Source of the DNA: Roseburia sp. 1XD42-34
Lineage (GTDB): Bacteria; Bacillota; Bacilli; Bacillales; Amphibacillaceae
DNA: 64,000 nt
NCBI RefSeq assembly: GCF_009917385.1
Contig: NZ_QWLJ01000004.1
Span: forward strand, 47,306-111,305
Direction of reading: 5' to 3'
The translations under genes were made by a program, and so were the position numbers. Position 1 is the first letter of the stretch, and every line of letters begins with the position of its first letter. Under the pieces are notes generated by a model. It was not told the DNA's origin and did not search any database. It saw only the letters and a program-made list of their open reading frames with translations. Below, one piece after another: positions 38,942-48,638 of the stretch.

Positions 38942-40297
38942 TTACTGCTTTAAATCAGCTATAAATGTCTCAAGCCGTAACCCTCTGGAAGCTTTAAATA
39001 AAATGATTGCTTTTTCATGTAAATGGGGTTGAAGCGCATTTAGCAAACCATTCTTATCTGTATAATGGATAGCTGGAATTGGGTCATCCTGTTCAACGAG
39101 CTCTTCAGTAATATATTTAGCAGCATTACCAAATGTGTAGACATTTGTAATTGGCTTGGTTATGGAATCCGCTACAGAGCGATGCATCACCTCAGAATAA
39201 TCCCCTAATTCTAAAATATCTCCTAAAACAAGGACTTTTTCAGAGTATCCATCGAGTTGCTTTACGACCTCGATGGCAGCCTTCATCGATGTAGCAGAAG
39301 CATTGTAAGCATCATTAACCAATGTCACGCCATTTTTTCCACGTAGTTTTTCAAATCGCATCCCTGTCTTCTTCATATGACGAAAAGCCGATTGCATCTT
39401 TCCTGCTTCGATTTTTAAATTCATACCGATTGCAATTGCCAATAACGCATTCTTAGCATGGTGCTTTCCTAAAAAAGGAACCGTATAATCTACATTCTCG
39501 TTTATCGTAAACGATGTTTCATTATCACGTACTTGTAGCGATGTTATTTGGTTCATGTTATGTTTCATAAAACCACAAGTAATCACTTGTTCTTGATTAT
39601 GAACTTGCTTTAATAAGGGCTCGTCGCCATCTATGACTAACAGTCCTGTTTTACTTAGCCCTGATAAAATTTCTAGTTTTGCTTTAGCAATATTTTCTCT
39701 CGAACCGAGGTATTCAATATGGGATTCGCCAATATTGGTAATAATCGCATAATCTGGTTTCGCTATAGTAGATAATAATTTTATTTCACCAGCATGATTC
39801 ATTCCCATTTCCACTACCAAAACTTCGGTATCCGGCTGCATAGATAGAATAGTCAAAGGCAAGCCGATATGGTTATTAAAATTCCCCTTCGTATAATGAG
39901 TTCGGTAAGTTGTTTGTAATAAAGCTGCAACCATATCCTTTGTCGTTGTTTTACCATTTGAACCGGTTATCCCGATTACAATTGGATTCATTTTTTCCCG
40001 GTACGCAGAAGCCAATTGCTGCAAGGCAACCAACGTGTCTTCCACATAAAATACTGCCAACGAAGCAGGGAGAGCGTCAGGCAATTGCTTTTGTTTATTC
40101 CACAAAACAGCAATCGCTCCTTTTTCCACTGCTTCAGAAACATAATCATGGCCATCAAAATTTTCTCCAACTATTGGAACGAATAAACCATCCGCCATTT
40201 CTATACGGCTATCTGTATAGACGCCTTTAATAGGTTGTTCAGCGATATTTCCTGTATATGAATGAAACATCTTGGCAAGCCATTTTACTGTGAACAT
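38942..40297 (-). CDS. murF: UDP-N-acetylmuramoyl-tripeptide--D-alanyl-D-alanine ligase
   Basis: 451 residues, the last cytoplasmic Mur ligase. ATP loop [13 protein letters not shown] near 108-120, NFNNHIGLPLT and EMGMNHAGEI motifs, and VNDAYNASATSMKAAI in the C-terminal half. The start overlaps the murE stop as TAATG. In B. subtilis murF lies elsewhere, with ddl, so its place between murE and mraY here resembles the E. coli order. Confidence 0.97.
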   Translation of the reverse strand: MFTVKWLAKMFHSYTGNIAEQPIKGVYTDSRIEMADGLFVPIVGENFDGHDYVSEAVEKGAIAVLWNKQKQLPDALPASLAVFYVEDTLVALQQLASAYREKMNPIVIGITGSNGKTTTKDMVAALLQTTYRTHYTKGNFNNHIGLPLTILSMQPDTEVLVVEMGMNHAGEIKLLSTIAKPDYAIITNIGESHIEYLGSRENIAKAKLEILSGLSKTGLLVIDGDEPLLKQVHNQEQVITCGFMKHNMNQITSLQVRDNETSFTINENVDYTVPFLGKHHAKNALLAIAIGMNLKIEAGKMQSAFRHMKKTGMRFEKLRGKNGVTLVNDAYNASATSMKAAIEVVKQLDGYSEKVLVLGDILELGDYSEVMHRSVADSITKPITNVYTFGNAAKYITEELVEQDDPIPAIHYTDKNGLLNALQPHLHEKAIILFKASRGLRLETFIADLKQ

Positions 40298-41772
40298 TAG
40301 GCACGCTCCTTCGCACGTATTGCTTCGCGAGCAACTTCACGATCATCAAAGTCATATTTTGTATGCCCTATTTGCTGGTATGTCTCATGCCCTTTTCCAG
40401 CAATAACGATGATATCACCATCCAATGCTTGATTTACCGCTTCATGAATGGCTGCTTTCCGATCAGCTATTACTTCGTATGTTGTGGCATTGTCTAAACC
40501 ATTTGTCATATCCTCTAGAATGGCCATTGGATCCTCTGTTCTTGGATTGTCAGAAGTAAAAATCGGTTTATCGGCGTATTTCACTGCTATTTGCGCCATA
40601 ATCGGTCGTTTTGTCTTATCGCGGTCGCCGCCGCAGCCAACGACAACCAATACACGCTGTTTAGCAAATTCTTTCACAGTCTGTAACACATTTTCCAATG
40701 AATCTGGTGTATGTGCATAATCTACAATGACAGCAAAAGATTGCCCTTCATTTACAGGCTCAAACCGTCCATTTACCCCTTCCATTTGCTCAAATGCCTC
40801 TTTAATCGTATCCAATGAAATATCCGATACGATTGCAGCAGCAGAAGCTGCCAGCATATTATAAACGTTAAACATCCCCATTAGCTTGCTTTTAATATGT
40901 ATATTACCTATTGGGGTTTTCAGTTGGAAATAAGTTCCCGCAGCTCCAAGCTCAATATCACTAGCCATTACCAGTGCATCATGATCTATTCCATACGTAA
41001 TCACGTGCTGTGCTGTACTTTGCTTTAGCAACTCACTGGCAGGTTCATCCTGATTTAGAACAGCATATTTACGTTTTCCGTTATCATATTGGCTGCCCAT
41101 TTGTGCAAACAACAGACTTTTTGCTCGCAAATAATCGTCCATATCTTTATGGAAATCTAAATGATCTTGAGAGAGATTCGTAAAAACAGCAATATCATAA
41201 TCACAACCATGCACTCTCCCCTGAACAAGCGCATGGGAAGAAACTTCCATAATTGCCTGCTCTACATGCTTCTTTGCCATCTTGTCGAAGGTCTGCTGTA
41301 ACGAAAGCGCATCTGGGGTTGTATTTAGCACTGAATACGTTTTGTCACCAATTTTTGTATGTATCGTTCCGATGACACCTGTTTTTTGTTTAGCAAATCT
41401 AAAAATAGCTTCTAATAAATAAGTTACTGTCGTTTTACCGTTTGTTCCAGTTACTCCTATTAGTGAAAACTTACCAGTTGGGTTATCATAATAATTCACT
41501 GCAAGAATTGATAAAGCTCGTTTAGAATCAGGCACTAATATGACTGGCAATTTCGAATCCACTGGTTTTTCAGCAATAATCGCTACAGCTCCGTTAGCTT
41601 CGGCCTGGTTCACAAAATCATGCCCATCTACTGTATACCCCGAAATGCATATAAATAAGTCTCCCGGCTTTACTTTCCGCGAATCCATGACAATTTTGTC
41701 AATATATAGATCTGATATATTTTCGGTTGCTTTATAAAATGGCATACAGCTTAATAATTGCTCTAATTTCAT
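40297..41772 (-). CDS. murE: UDP-N-acetylmuramoyl-tripeptide synthetase (meso-diaminopimelate-adding)
   Basis: 491 residues. ATP loop GVTGTNGKTT near 110-119. The substrate motif is DNPRTEDP, the DNPR form specific for meso-diaminopimelate, so the peptidoglycan is predicted to be meso-DAP type. ATG 41772 gives MKLEQLL as in relatives, with GGGATG upstream; ATG 41781 is the alternative. Confidence 0.96.
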   Translation of the reverse strand: MKLEQLLSCMPFYKATENISDLYIDKIVMDSRKVKPGDLFICISGYTVDGHDFVNQAEANGAVAIIAEKPVDSKLPVILVPDSKRALSILAVNYYDNPTGKFSLIGVTGTNGKTTVTYLLEAIFRFAKQKTGVIGTIHTKIGDKTYSVLNTTPDALSLQQTFDKMAKKHVEQAIMEVSSHALVQGRVHGCDYDIAVFTNLSQDHLDFHKDMDDYLRAKSLLFAQMGSQYDNGKRKYAVLNQDEPASELLKQSTAQHVITYGIDHDALVMASDIELGAAGTYFQLKTPIGNIHIKSKLMGMFNVYNMLAASAAAIVSDISLDTIKEAFEQMEGVNGRFEPVNEGQSFAVIVDYAHTPDSLENVLQTVKEFAKQRVLVVVGCGGDRDKTKRPIMAQIAVKYADKPIFTSDNPRTEDPMAILEDMTNGLDNATTYEVIADRKAAIHEAVNQALDGDIIVIAGKGHETYQQIGHTKYDFDDREVAREAIRAKERA

Positions 41773-41835
41773 GTGTAACATCCCATTCTCATTGTAATTA
41801 TCTCGATAAAGATATTCTGGCTTCGAACCATTTTT

Positions 41836-41868
41836 AAGAGGGTGAAAGACACCCTCTTTCTTTTTTGC
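41836..41868 (+). terminator. Terminator-like hairpin facing against the operon
   Basis: AAGAGGGTG pairs perfectly with CACCCTCTT around AAAGA, followed on the plus strand by TTCTTTTTT. On the operon (minus) strand the hairpin is followed by A residues instead. It would stop antisense transcription coming from murE toward spoVD. Confidence 0.55.
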
Positions 41869-41896
41869 CTATCTATTATAGCAAATTTACGCATAA

Positions 41897-43828
41897 TTAA
41901 CGATCATTTTCTGCTAAATAAATTCTAATTTTTGCACCTTGTTCTACTTTAGTACCTGGTTTAGGTGCTTGATCCACTATATAATCCCCTTTCCCGCTCG
42001 TTTGAATGGATAAATTTGTCATATACTCTTGGAGTTCTTTTCGCTTTAATCCTACAACATCCGGCACCTCTACTTTAGGCTGTTCCGGCCATTGGTAGTC
42101 TTTTTCAAGTCCTTTCGTACGAGGTTTTACTTCCATCGCTCTCAGGCTGTCACCAATAATCCTTCCAACTACTGGAGCTGCAACAACTCCACCAAATTGT
42201 ACCGCGTTTTTCGGATTATCCACAGCAACATACACAACCATTTCGGGATCATCAGCTGGAGCAAAGCCGATAAAAGAAACCACATAATTATTTTTCATAT
42301 ACCTGCCATCAGGTCCTACTTTTTGAGCTGTTCCTGTTTTTCCACCTACTCGGTATCCATCCACATAAGCGGGACGCCCTGTCCCTTGAGCCACTACACT
42401 TTCTAATGCTTGGCGTATTTCTTTTGAAGTTCCCTCCGAGATAACTCTTTTTTTCATTACAGGCTTCGCTTGCTTTTGAACACTGGATGTTTTCGGATCA
42501 ATCCACTCCTCTGCAATGTATGGTTCATATAAATATCCGCCATTTACGGCGGCAGAAACAGCCATTACTTGTTGAATTGGTGTTACGGAAACTCCTTGTC
42601 CAAAAGCGGTTGTTGCTAGTTCAACAGGTCCTACTTTTTCAGGTTTAAACAAAATTCCAGTACCTTCTCCCTGTAAGTCGATTCCAGTTTTTTTTCCGAA
42701 GCCAAATTGATCAATATAGGAAAACAATTTTTCTTTTCCAAGCATTTGACCAAGACTTACAAACCCAGGGTTACATGAATTTTGCACCACTTCTAAATAG
42801 CTTTGATGCCCATGCCCACCACTTTTCCAGCAATGCAATTTCGAACCACCAACTGAAATATCACCATCATCATGGTAATGATCATTGTTTAAATCAACTA
42901 CCCCTTCTTCCAGGGCAGCAGCAAGCGTAATAATCTTAAATGTTGATCCTGGTTCATATGTACTCCAGATTGGCAAATTACGATCAAAAATATCTGCGTC
43001 CACTTCCTGATAGTTTTCCGGATGAAAATTTGGCCGTGATGTCATCCCAAGAACACCGCCCGTTTTTGGATTTACAGCAATGGCAACAGCTCCATCAGGA
43101 TTATACTTAGAGGCAACTAAATCCAGTTCTCTTTCCATAATCGTTTGTACTCTTGTGTCAATCGTCGTCTTTAAATCCAGTCCATCTTTTGGTTCTGAAT
43201 AAACATCTGCTAAACGATCTAGTCTTCTTCCTTTGGCATCCGAATAAAAGGATAAACTTCCTTTCTCCCCGCTTAGTTGTTCATCATAGTATAGCTCCAA
43301 GCCCATTAAACCTTGGTTATCAATACCTGCAAAGCCAAGTACATGAGAGAGGTCGTCACCATATGGATAATGCCGTTTAGAATCCTTAGATAAATATACT
43401 CCGTTCATATCCAATGTTCGGATTGCCATCTCTTGCTTTTCATTTATCTTTCTACCTTCAGGGTGAATATTGACACTGGAGGCATTTTTCGTTACATATG
43501 CAAACGCCTCATCTTCTGGCATTTCTAGTATCGAGGCCAATTTTTGGGCCGTTTGCTTAGGGTCATCAACTTGTCTTGGGACAACGACTACAGAAGGAGC
43601 CGTTACATTTTCGGCTAGTACTTCCCCATGATTATCTAATATTTTTCCTCTTTCCGGTTCAAATTCAATATCTCTCGTCCATAATTCTGTAGCCTGTCCT
43701 GTCAGATCATCCCCGATAACGAATTGTACATAACCCAGACGGATATCGATAATTACATAGACTAGTAAACCAATAAGAAAAACAGCGACAATCCTCTTTT
43801 TTGTCGTCACAGCGGATACACGTTTCAT
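41897..43828 (-). CDS. spoVD: Sporulation-specific penicillin-binding protein SpoVD
   Basis: 643 residues, class B transpeptidase for spore cortex. Membrane anchor (about 12-30), dimerisation domain, transpeptidase with Ser295 in GSTFK, SCN in QNSCNPGF and KTGT in GGKTGTAQ, and one C-terminal PASTA domain (VPDVVGLKRKELQEYM), which distinguishes SpoVD from PbpB. ATG 43828 has AAGGAG upstream; the frame extends to 43894 without a ribosome site. Works with SpoVE. Confidence 0.96.
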   Translation of the reverse strand: MKRVSAVTTKKRIVAVFLIGLLVYVIIDIRLGYVQFVIGDDLTGQATELWTRDIEFEPERGKILDNHGEVLAENVTAPSVVVVPRQVDDPKQTAQKLASILEMPEDEAFAYVTKNASSVNIHPEGRKINEKQEMAIRTLDMNGVYLSKDSKRHYPYGDDLSHVLGFAGIDNQGLMGLELYYDEQLSGEKGSLSFYSDAKGRRLDRLADVYSEPKDGLDLKTTIDTRVQTIMERELDLVASKYNPDGAVAIAVNPKTGGVLGMTSRPNFHPENYQEVDADIFDRNLPIWSTYEPGSTFKIITLAAALEEGVVDLNNDHYHDDGDISVGGSKLHCWKSGGHGHQSYLEVVQNSCNPGFVSLGQMLGKEKLFSYIDQFGFGKKTGIDLQGEGTGILFKPEKVGPVELATTAFGQGVSVTPIQQVMAVSAAVNGGYLYEPYIAEEWIDPKTSSVQKQAKPVMKKRVISEGTSKEIRQALESVVAQGTGRPAYVDGYRVGGKTGTAQKVGPDGRYMKNNYVVSFIGFAPADDPEMVVYVAVDNPKNAVQFGGVVAAPVVGRIIGDSLRAMEVKPRTKGLEKDYQWPEQPKVEVPDVVGLKRKELQEYMTNLSIQTSGKGDYIVDQAPKPGTKVEQGAKIRIYLAENDR

Positions 43829-43974
43829 ACGACATCTCCTTTTTAAAGACATGCTTGTATCCACTATATGAACGCTAAAAAGGGAATAGAACACTGTTTC
43901 TCATGTTAATCTATGGTCCAGTAAAGCTTATTTCTATACCTCCCACCAAGCATCACTTCATCCGATCCCCGGGT

Positions 43975-46179
43975 CTATTCTTGCTTTTTTTGTTTGTTCG
44001 GAGATTTTAGCTCAATACCTAGATAATCACCAGGCCTAATAGATACGCCTGCTTTTATATTTTGTGTCGCAACATAACCATCGCCAAATGTTTCTGTCTT
44101 TAATTCTAGTAGGTTAGCAAGCTGCAACGCATCCCGAAGCGACCAACCAATAATTTGGGGCATTTTAGGCTTTTCAGTAATGAGCATAATGTGATCGTTG
44201 GGTAATACTTGATCTCCTTCTTGAACATTGCTTTTTATTATTTTCCCCTTTCCAGTTGTCGTAACACGTAAGCCTTTTTCCATCAACTCTTTTGCTACGG
44301 CTTCCACATTTTTACCAACTACAGAGGGGATTTCAATATGCTTTACTTGGTCCATTTTTTGCTTATCCGGATCTATGTTTAAGTAATGGAGACCATTTTC
44401 CATAACGTGTTTAAAAATAAATGCAACTGGATCGGATCCCATTTCCAAGGACCCGTCTTTTTTCTCCCCTAGTTTTGGTTGCTTTACAGACACGTACATC
44501 ATTAGTTGAGGATTATCAATTGGCGCCATCCCTAAAAAGGAAAAGATGTAGTTTTCTCTTCCTATTAAATAGCCACCGTCAGGGTTGGGGATTTGTGCCG
44601 TTCCTGTTTTACCCCCTACCTTATAACTATCTAATTGAAAGTTTTTTCCCGTTGCATGCTCCCCATTAACTGCCGAATCTAATAATTGTAATACTTGTTT
44701 GGATGTGTTTTTAGAGATGGGTTCTCCCACCACTTTTGGTTGTTTTTCTTTGATTGGCTTTTGAGCATTGGCTTCTGTTACCTTATCAATGATATATGGT
44801 TGCAGCATCTTACCGTTATTTGCAATGGCAGTTGCTGCCTTCATTTGCTGGATTGGCGTCATAGTTGTACCTTGACCAAATGCAGTCGTCAATTTTTCGG
44901 CTGGCCAATTGTATAAAATTTTCCCAGCGGCCTCATTAGGTAAGTCGATATTTGTTTTTTGATCAAACTGAAAGGCTTTTAAGTACTCCAGGTATTTATC
45001 CGAGCCAATTTTCTCCCATACGAGTTTCGAAGCGGCAACATTAGAAGACCGATCGAATCCTTCATTGTATGAAATAGATCCCCAACCAGCCCCGCCATTG
45101 TGATCACGAACCGGCTTGATTTTTTCGTTGGGCTGATATTGCCCCGATTTAAATGCTTCCGTTCCGTTATAGACACCTTCCTCTATTGCAGCAGCCCAAG
45201 TAAACATTTTCACGGTGGATCCAGGCTCAAATGGAGTCGACACGACGTCATTGTACCAATTTTCTACATCAGTAGGGTTGTTCGGATTATAGCTTGGTCG
45301 ATTTCCCATCGCTACAACTTCCCCTGTTTTTGGGTTCATAACGACAGCAGAAATACGTTCAGGTTCATACTTCTTTTCAACTTGCGTTAATGTATCCTCC
45401 AGTAGGGTTTGAATTTTTTGGTCAATGGTCAAATAAATGTTCCCGCCATCCTCATTTTTTTTGACTACTTCTTTCGGATCGAGCAACTTTTTATTGTATT
45501 GATCCCGTTGAAAAGCAATGTAGCCCTCTTTACCTCGCAAGTGTTTATCCATTTCCTTTTCAATACCAGTGACACCTTTTATTTGTTGCGTCGTAGCATT
45601 CTTCTCTTTCCCCTCTATTTCCATCTCTTTCGCAAATCCAATGATTTGTGAAGCGAAGGTACCATTTGGATATGCCCGAACAGTCTCTTCTTTAAAATGA
45701 ATCCCTGGTAAATCTAGTTCCTCGATTTCCTCTTTCTTTTGCAAGGAAAGCTGTCTACCTTTATTTCCAAACTCCACTTGGAAGCGATCATTATCTATCC
45801 CTTCCTGTAAACGATTCTCTATGTCGCTTTCCTTCATATCCAATAAAGGAGCTAATTGCGCAGCTATTTTTCGTGGTTCTTTCACATGCCTTGGTTCTTC
45901 CGCACCGTCCGAATAAGCCTCTTGAACAATGGCGAAGATTCTGTAGCTCGGCTGATCATAAGCGAGCGTCATTCCATTATTGTCATAGATTTTTCCGCGT
46001 TCTGCAGGTAATTTATAAGTAGACGTACGCTGTTTATCTGCCCACTTCTCTAAAGAAACACCATCAATTTCTGCTGTTGCTTGAATATAGAGAAACCTTC
46101 CCGACAAAGTTAAAAAGATGCCGATGAAAAGGAGGATAAAAATCCCTGCCATAAAATGCGTTGTTTTATTTTTCCTCAT
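43975..46179 (-). CDS. pbpB: Division-specific penicillin-binding protein 2B
   Basis: 734 residues, class B transpeptidase for septal wall. One membrane segment (about 10-32), Ser321 in PGSTVK, SSN in DRSSNVAAS, KTGT in GGKTGTAQIP, and two C-terminal PASTA domains (IPSVVGKNVEAVAKEL and PQIIGWSLRDALQL). Directly downstream of ftsL as usual. Confidence 0.96.
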   Translation of the reverse strand: MRKNKTTHFMAGIFILLFIGIFLTLSGRFLYIQATAEIDGVSLEKWADKQRTSTYKLPAERGKIYDNNGMTLAYDQPSYRIFAIVQEAYSDGAEEPRHVKEPRKIAAQLAPLLDMKESDIENRLQEGIDNDRFQVEFGNKGRQLSLQKKEEIEELDLPGIHFKEETVRAYPNGTFASQIIGFAKEMEIEGKEKNATTQQIKGVTGIEKEMDKHLRGKEGYIAFQRDQYNKKLLDPKEVVKKNEDGGNIYLTIDQKIQTLLEDTLTQVEKKYEPERISAVVMNPKTGEVVAMGNRPSYNPNNPTDVENWYNDVVSTPFEPGSTVKMFTWAAAIEEGVYNGTEAFKSGQYQPNEKIKPVRDHNGGAGWGSISYNEGFDRSSNVAASKLVWEKIGSDKYLEYLKAFQFDQKTNIDLPNEAAGKILYNWPAEKLTTAFGQGTTMTPIQQMKAATAIANNGKMLQPYIIDKVTEANAQKPIKEKQPKVVGEPISKNTSKQVLQLLDSAVNGEHATGKNFQLDSYKVGGKTGTAQIPNPDGGYLIGRENYIFSFLGMAPIDNPQLMMYVSVKQPKLGEKKDGSLEMGSDPVAFIFKHVMENGLHYLNIDPDKQKMDQVKHIEIPSVVGKNVEAVAKELMEKGLRVTTTGKGKIIKSNVQEGDQVLPNDHIMLITEKPKMPQIIGWSLRDALQLANLLELKTETFGDGYVATQNIKAGVSIRPGDYLGIELKSPNKQKKQE

Positions 46180-46205
46180 AACCTATCCGTTCTCCTTGAA
46201 TGAAA

Positions 46206-46577
46206 TTAATCGATAGATTGTGCTTGTCTAACCTTTGCATCCTGAACTTGTAAGCCATTTTTCTTCGCAATTTCAATGATTCGTTCTGGACGACTTAGTT
46301 TTTTAATTTCATCTGATAATAGATCATTCTCGGATTGTTGTGCCTTTACTTTAATCTCCAATTCTTGCATGTCACGATTGATCGAGTCTGTGGAAGAAGC
46401 AAATGAAACCATGTAAATACAAGCCACTACAATGAATAGCCCAATAATCGAATAAATGATTTTTTCCCCTTTTGTTATCCAGCCTTGCTTGGCAACTTTT
46501 ACAGGGACCGTTTGTTCATGCTTAGGGGTTCTTTGCGGCCTTACCTGTTCCCAACTTTTTGCATGATTTGCACTCAT
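46206..46577 (-). CDS. ftsL: Cell-division protein FtsL
   Basis: 123 residues: basic N-terminal tail, one membrane segment (about 40-60), and an extracellular leucine-zipper-type coiled coil (about 65-110). The start ATG 46577 overlaps the rsmH stop as TAATG; an upstream in-frame start at 46589 lies within rsmH. FtsL is an unstable partner of DivIC and DivIB. Confidence 0.93.
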   Translation of the reverse strand: MSANHAKSWEQVRPQRTPKHEQTVPVKVAKQGWITKGEKIIYSIIGLFIVVACIYMVSFASSTDSINRDMQELEIKVKAQQSENDLLSDEIKKLSRPERIIEIAKKNGLQVQDAKVRQAQSID

Positions 46578-47554
46578 TATTTTCTCCACCCTTCTTTATA
46601 AGTAAATTCATCTCTCCATTCGCCTACTTTTTCTACAATGCGAAGCTTGGCAGATCGAGACCTTCTATTCTCATCCAACTCATCTAAAGTGGCAACAATT
46701 GGCTTTCTGGTTATTAAGCGAAATGGTGCTTCATTTTCTTTTGGCAATATCGGTAAATGACGTGGGGTTTCTTTATCTGTACTCCATTTTTTAAAAGCTT
46801 GTTTACAAAGGCGATCTTCTAATGAATGAAAAGTGATTACTGCTATTCGCCCATTTATACCAATTATCTTTGCCGCTTGGTGTAAGGCGTCAGTAAACAC
46901 ATCGAGTTCATCATTTACCGCAATTCGTAATGCCTGAAATACACGCTTAGCAGGATGACCACCTTTACGCCGTGCAGGTGCAGGAATTGCCTCTTTAATA
47001 ATATCAACTAAATCATACGTGGTTTCAATGGGGGCTGTCTTTCTACGTTCTTCTATTTTTCGAGCAATTTGTTTAGAAAATTTTTCCTCTCCATATTGAT
47101 AGAAAATCTTCACCAAATCATGAAAAGACCAATCGTTAACGACACGACAAGCATCCAATTCTTGTTGTTGATTCATACGCATATCTAATCTCGCATCATG
47201 TTGGTAGCTAAAACCGCGCTCCCCTCTATCAAGTTGTGGTGAGGAAACCCCTAAATCAAATAAAACACCATCAACCTGACTAATTTTTTCTTTAGCTAGC
47301 ACCGCTTCAAGTTCACTGAAATTAGCATGAATGAACTTCATACGATGCTTATATGGCTGTAAGCGATCCTTCGCAGCCTCTAATGCATGAATATCCTGAT
47401 CAAAACCAAGTAATAGCCCATTCTCTCCAAGCATCGAAGCAATCGCTTCTGAGTGACCACCACCACCGAGCGTGCAATCGACATACACTCCATCAGCTTT
47501 AATAGCAAGTCCTTGAATCGTCTCTTCTTTTAAAACACTTTTATGTTCAAACAT
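46577..47554 (-). CDS. rsmH: 16S rRNA (cytosine-1402-N4)-methyltransferase
   Basis: 325 residues. SAM-binding motif [13 protein letters not shown] near 34-46, [25 protein letters not shown] and ITFHSLEDR are MraW/RsmH signatures. ATG 47554 gives [11 protein letters not shown], with GGGTG upstream; 47581 is rejected. Second gene of the dcw cluster. Confidence 0.97.
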   Translation of the reverse strand: MFEHKSVLKEETIQGLAIKADGVYVDCTLGGGGHSEAIASMLGENGLLLGFDQDIHALEAAKDRLQPYKHRMKFIHANFSELEAVLAKEKISQVDGVLFDLGVSSPQLDRGERGFSYQHDARLDMRMNQQQELDACRVVNDWSFHDLVKIFYQYGEEKFSKQIARKIEERRKTAPIETTYDLVDIIKEAIPAPARRKGGHPAKRVFQALRIAVNDELDVFTDALHQAAKIIGINGRIAVITFHSLEDRLCKQAFKKWSTDKETPRHLPILPKENEAPFRLITRKPIVATLDELDENRRSRSAKLRIVEKVGEWRDEFTYKEGWRK

Positions 47555-47596
47555 ATAAACACCCATTTCTTTTTCAAGCAAGCTACTGTAATAGCT

Positions 47597-48028
47597 TTAA
47601 ATATCAAAATCCATTAAGTTCTCCGCAATTTCTGCAAAAGATTCTTCAGAGTCGGTAACATACGAATCCCAATGTTCACTCGACCATATTTCAATTCGAT
47701 TCGAAACACCAATAACAACACATTCTTTTTCAATTGCTGCATATTTTCGTAACGTTTGCGGAATATTTATTCTACCCTGTTTATCAATTTCACATTCAAC
47801 TGCGCCAGAAAAGAAAAATCGCGTAAACGCTCTGGCGTCTTTTTTCGTTAGTGGGAGTTTTTTTAGTTTTTCTTCTAATATTTTCCATTCTGTCATGGGG
47901 TAAACAAATAAACATTGATCCAATCCTCGAGTCACGACAAAGCTTTCTCCAAGCTGTTCGCGAAACTTGGAAGGGACAATTATTCTGCCTTTCGTATCAA
48001 TGTTATGCTGAAATTCACCCATAAACAT
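47597..48028 (-). CDS. mraZ: Transcriptional regulator MraZ
   Basis: 143 residues with two AbrB-like swapped-hairpin repeats ([21 protein letters not shown] and its counterpart [19 protein letters not shown]). Ring-shaped DNA-binding protein that represses its own dcw operon by binding direct repeats. Such repeats are visible upstream at 48060-48084. Confidence 0.97.
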   Translation of the reverse strand: MFMGEFQHNIDTKGRIIVPSKFREQLGESFVVTRGLDQCLFVYPMTEWKILEEKLKKLPLTKKDARAFTRFFFSGAVECEIDKQGRINIPQTLRKYAAIEKECVVIGVSNRIEIWSSEHWDSYVTDSEESFAEIAENLMDFDI

Positions 48029-48059
48029 ACAGTCCGCCCCACCTTCGTATTCCCTATAT

Positions 48060-48084
48060 TACCACATCCCCCCACTATTCACCA
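48060..48084 (-). promoter_or_regulatory. MraZ-box operator repeats
   Basis: On the minus strand TGGTG, TGGGG and TGGTA start exactly 10 bp apart (48080-48084, 48070-48074, 48060-48064), with GGGAA one further turn on. This is the TGGGN-N5 direct-repeat pattern bound by MraZ. Confidence 0.75.
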
Positions 48085-48144
48085 CCAATTTTTTTAAAAT
48101 TGCTAGCACTAGTTAAAAATTAGGTAATAAGAACTATTTTTTTG

Positions 48145-48185
48145 CCAACAAAAAAAGACTGCCTTTATTGCTATGACAGTCTTTT
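48145..48185 (-). terminator. Intrinsic terminator downstream of bshC
   Basis: AAAAGACTG pairs with CAGTCTTTT (48153-48161 and 48177-48185). On the minus strand it is followed by a run of seven T. Confidence 0.8.
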
Positions 48186-48520
48186 CGCTCATTTTTTAAT
48201 TAAAGTGGGGGAAAGGGGAGCTACCATTTAGACGGCTATCCATACATGATTTTGTACTGCAAAATTACGACCTAAAACTTCTAAACTGAATCAGGCATTT
48301 GATTTTACAATTGAATTTCCCACTTCCCTTTGGAATACACTTCATAAGCTTGAAGGGCAGACCATACAACCAGTTACATGGTTTTCTTTTACCCTACTAA
48401 CTTAGAAGAAGAATAGTCAAAATCATAAGTTCCCTTGAAAAAGAAAAAAGCGTGTGCGGTGTGTCGCTAACGTAGCTATCCTTCTCTATTACAACAGCTC
48501 CTCACATTACAGCCAACCCT

Positions 48521-48605
48521 AGCGAACCGGGAATTTAGGTACTGTTATTCCACACGTGACTTCTTTGTCGCTCCTCCGACACTTGAAGTGGAAGTTTGAC
48601 GACTT
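48521..48605 (+). repeat. Family B structured repeat, copy B4 (degenerate fragment)
   Basis: Keeps AATTTAGGTACTGTTATTCCAC and CTTGAAGTGGAAG, whose inner stem TTCCAC/GTGGAA still pairs. The outer closing strand and the 5' hairpin are lost. Confidence 0.5.
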
Positions 48606-48638
48606 TACTTTCGGGATAAAAACCCTCATTTTATATCT

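Larger units (their letters stand above)
48029..48638. other. Intergenic region mraZ-bshC
   Basis: About 610 bp: MraZ boxes next to mraZ, the bshC terminator at 48145-48185, then a weak family B copy (48521-48605). The stretch 48190-48480 is AT-rich with no gene seen. Confidence 0.6.
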
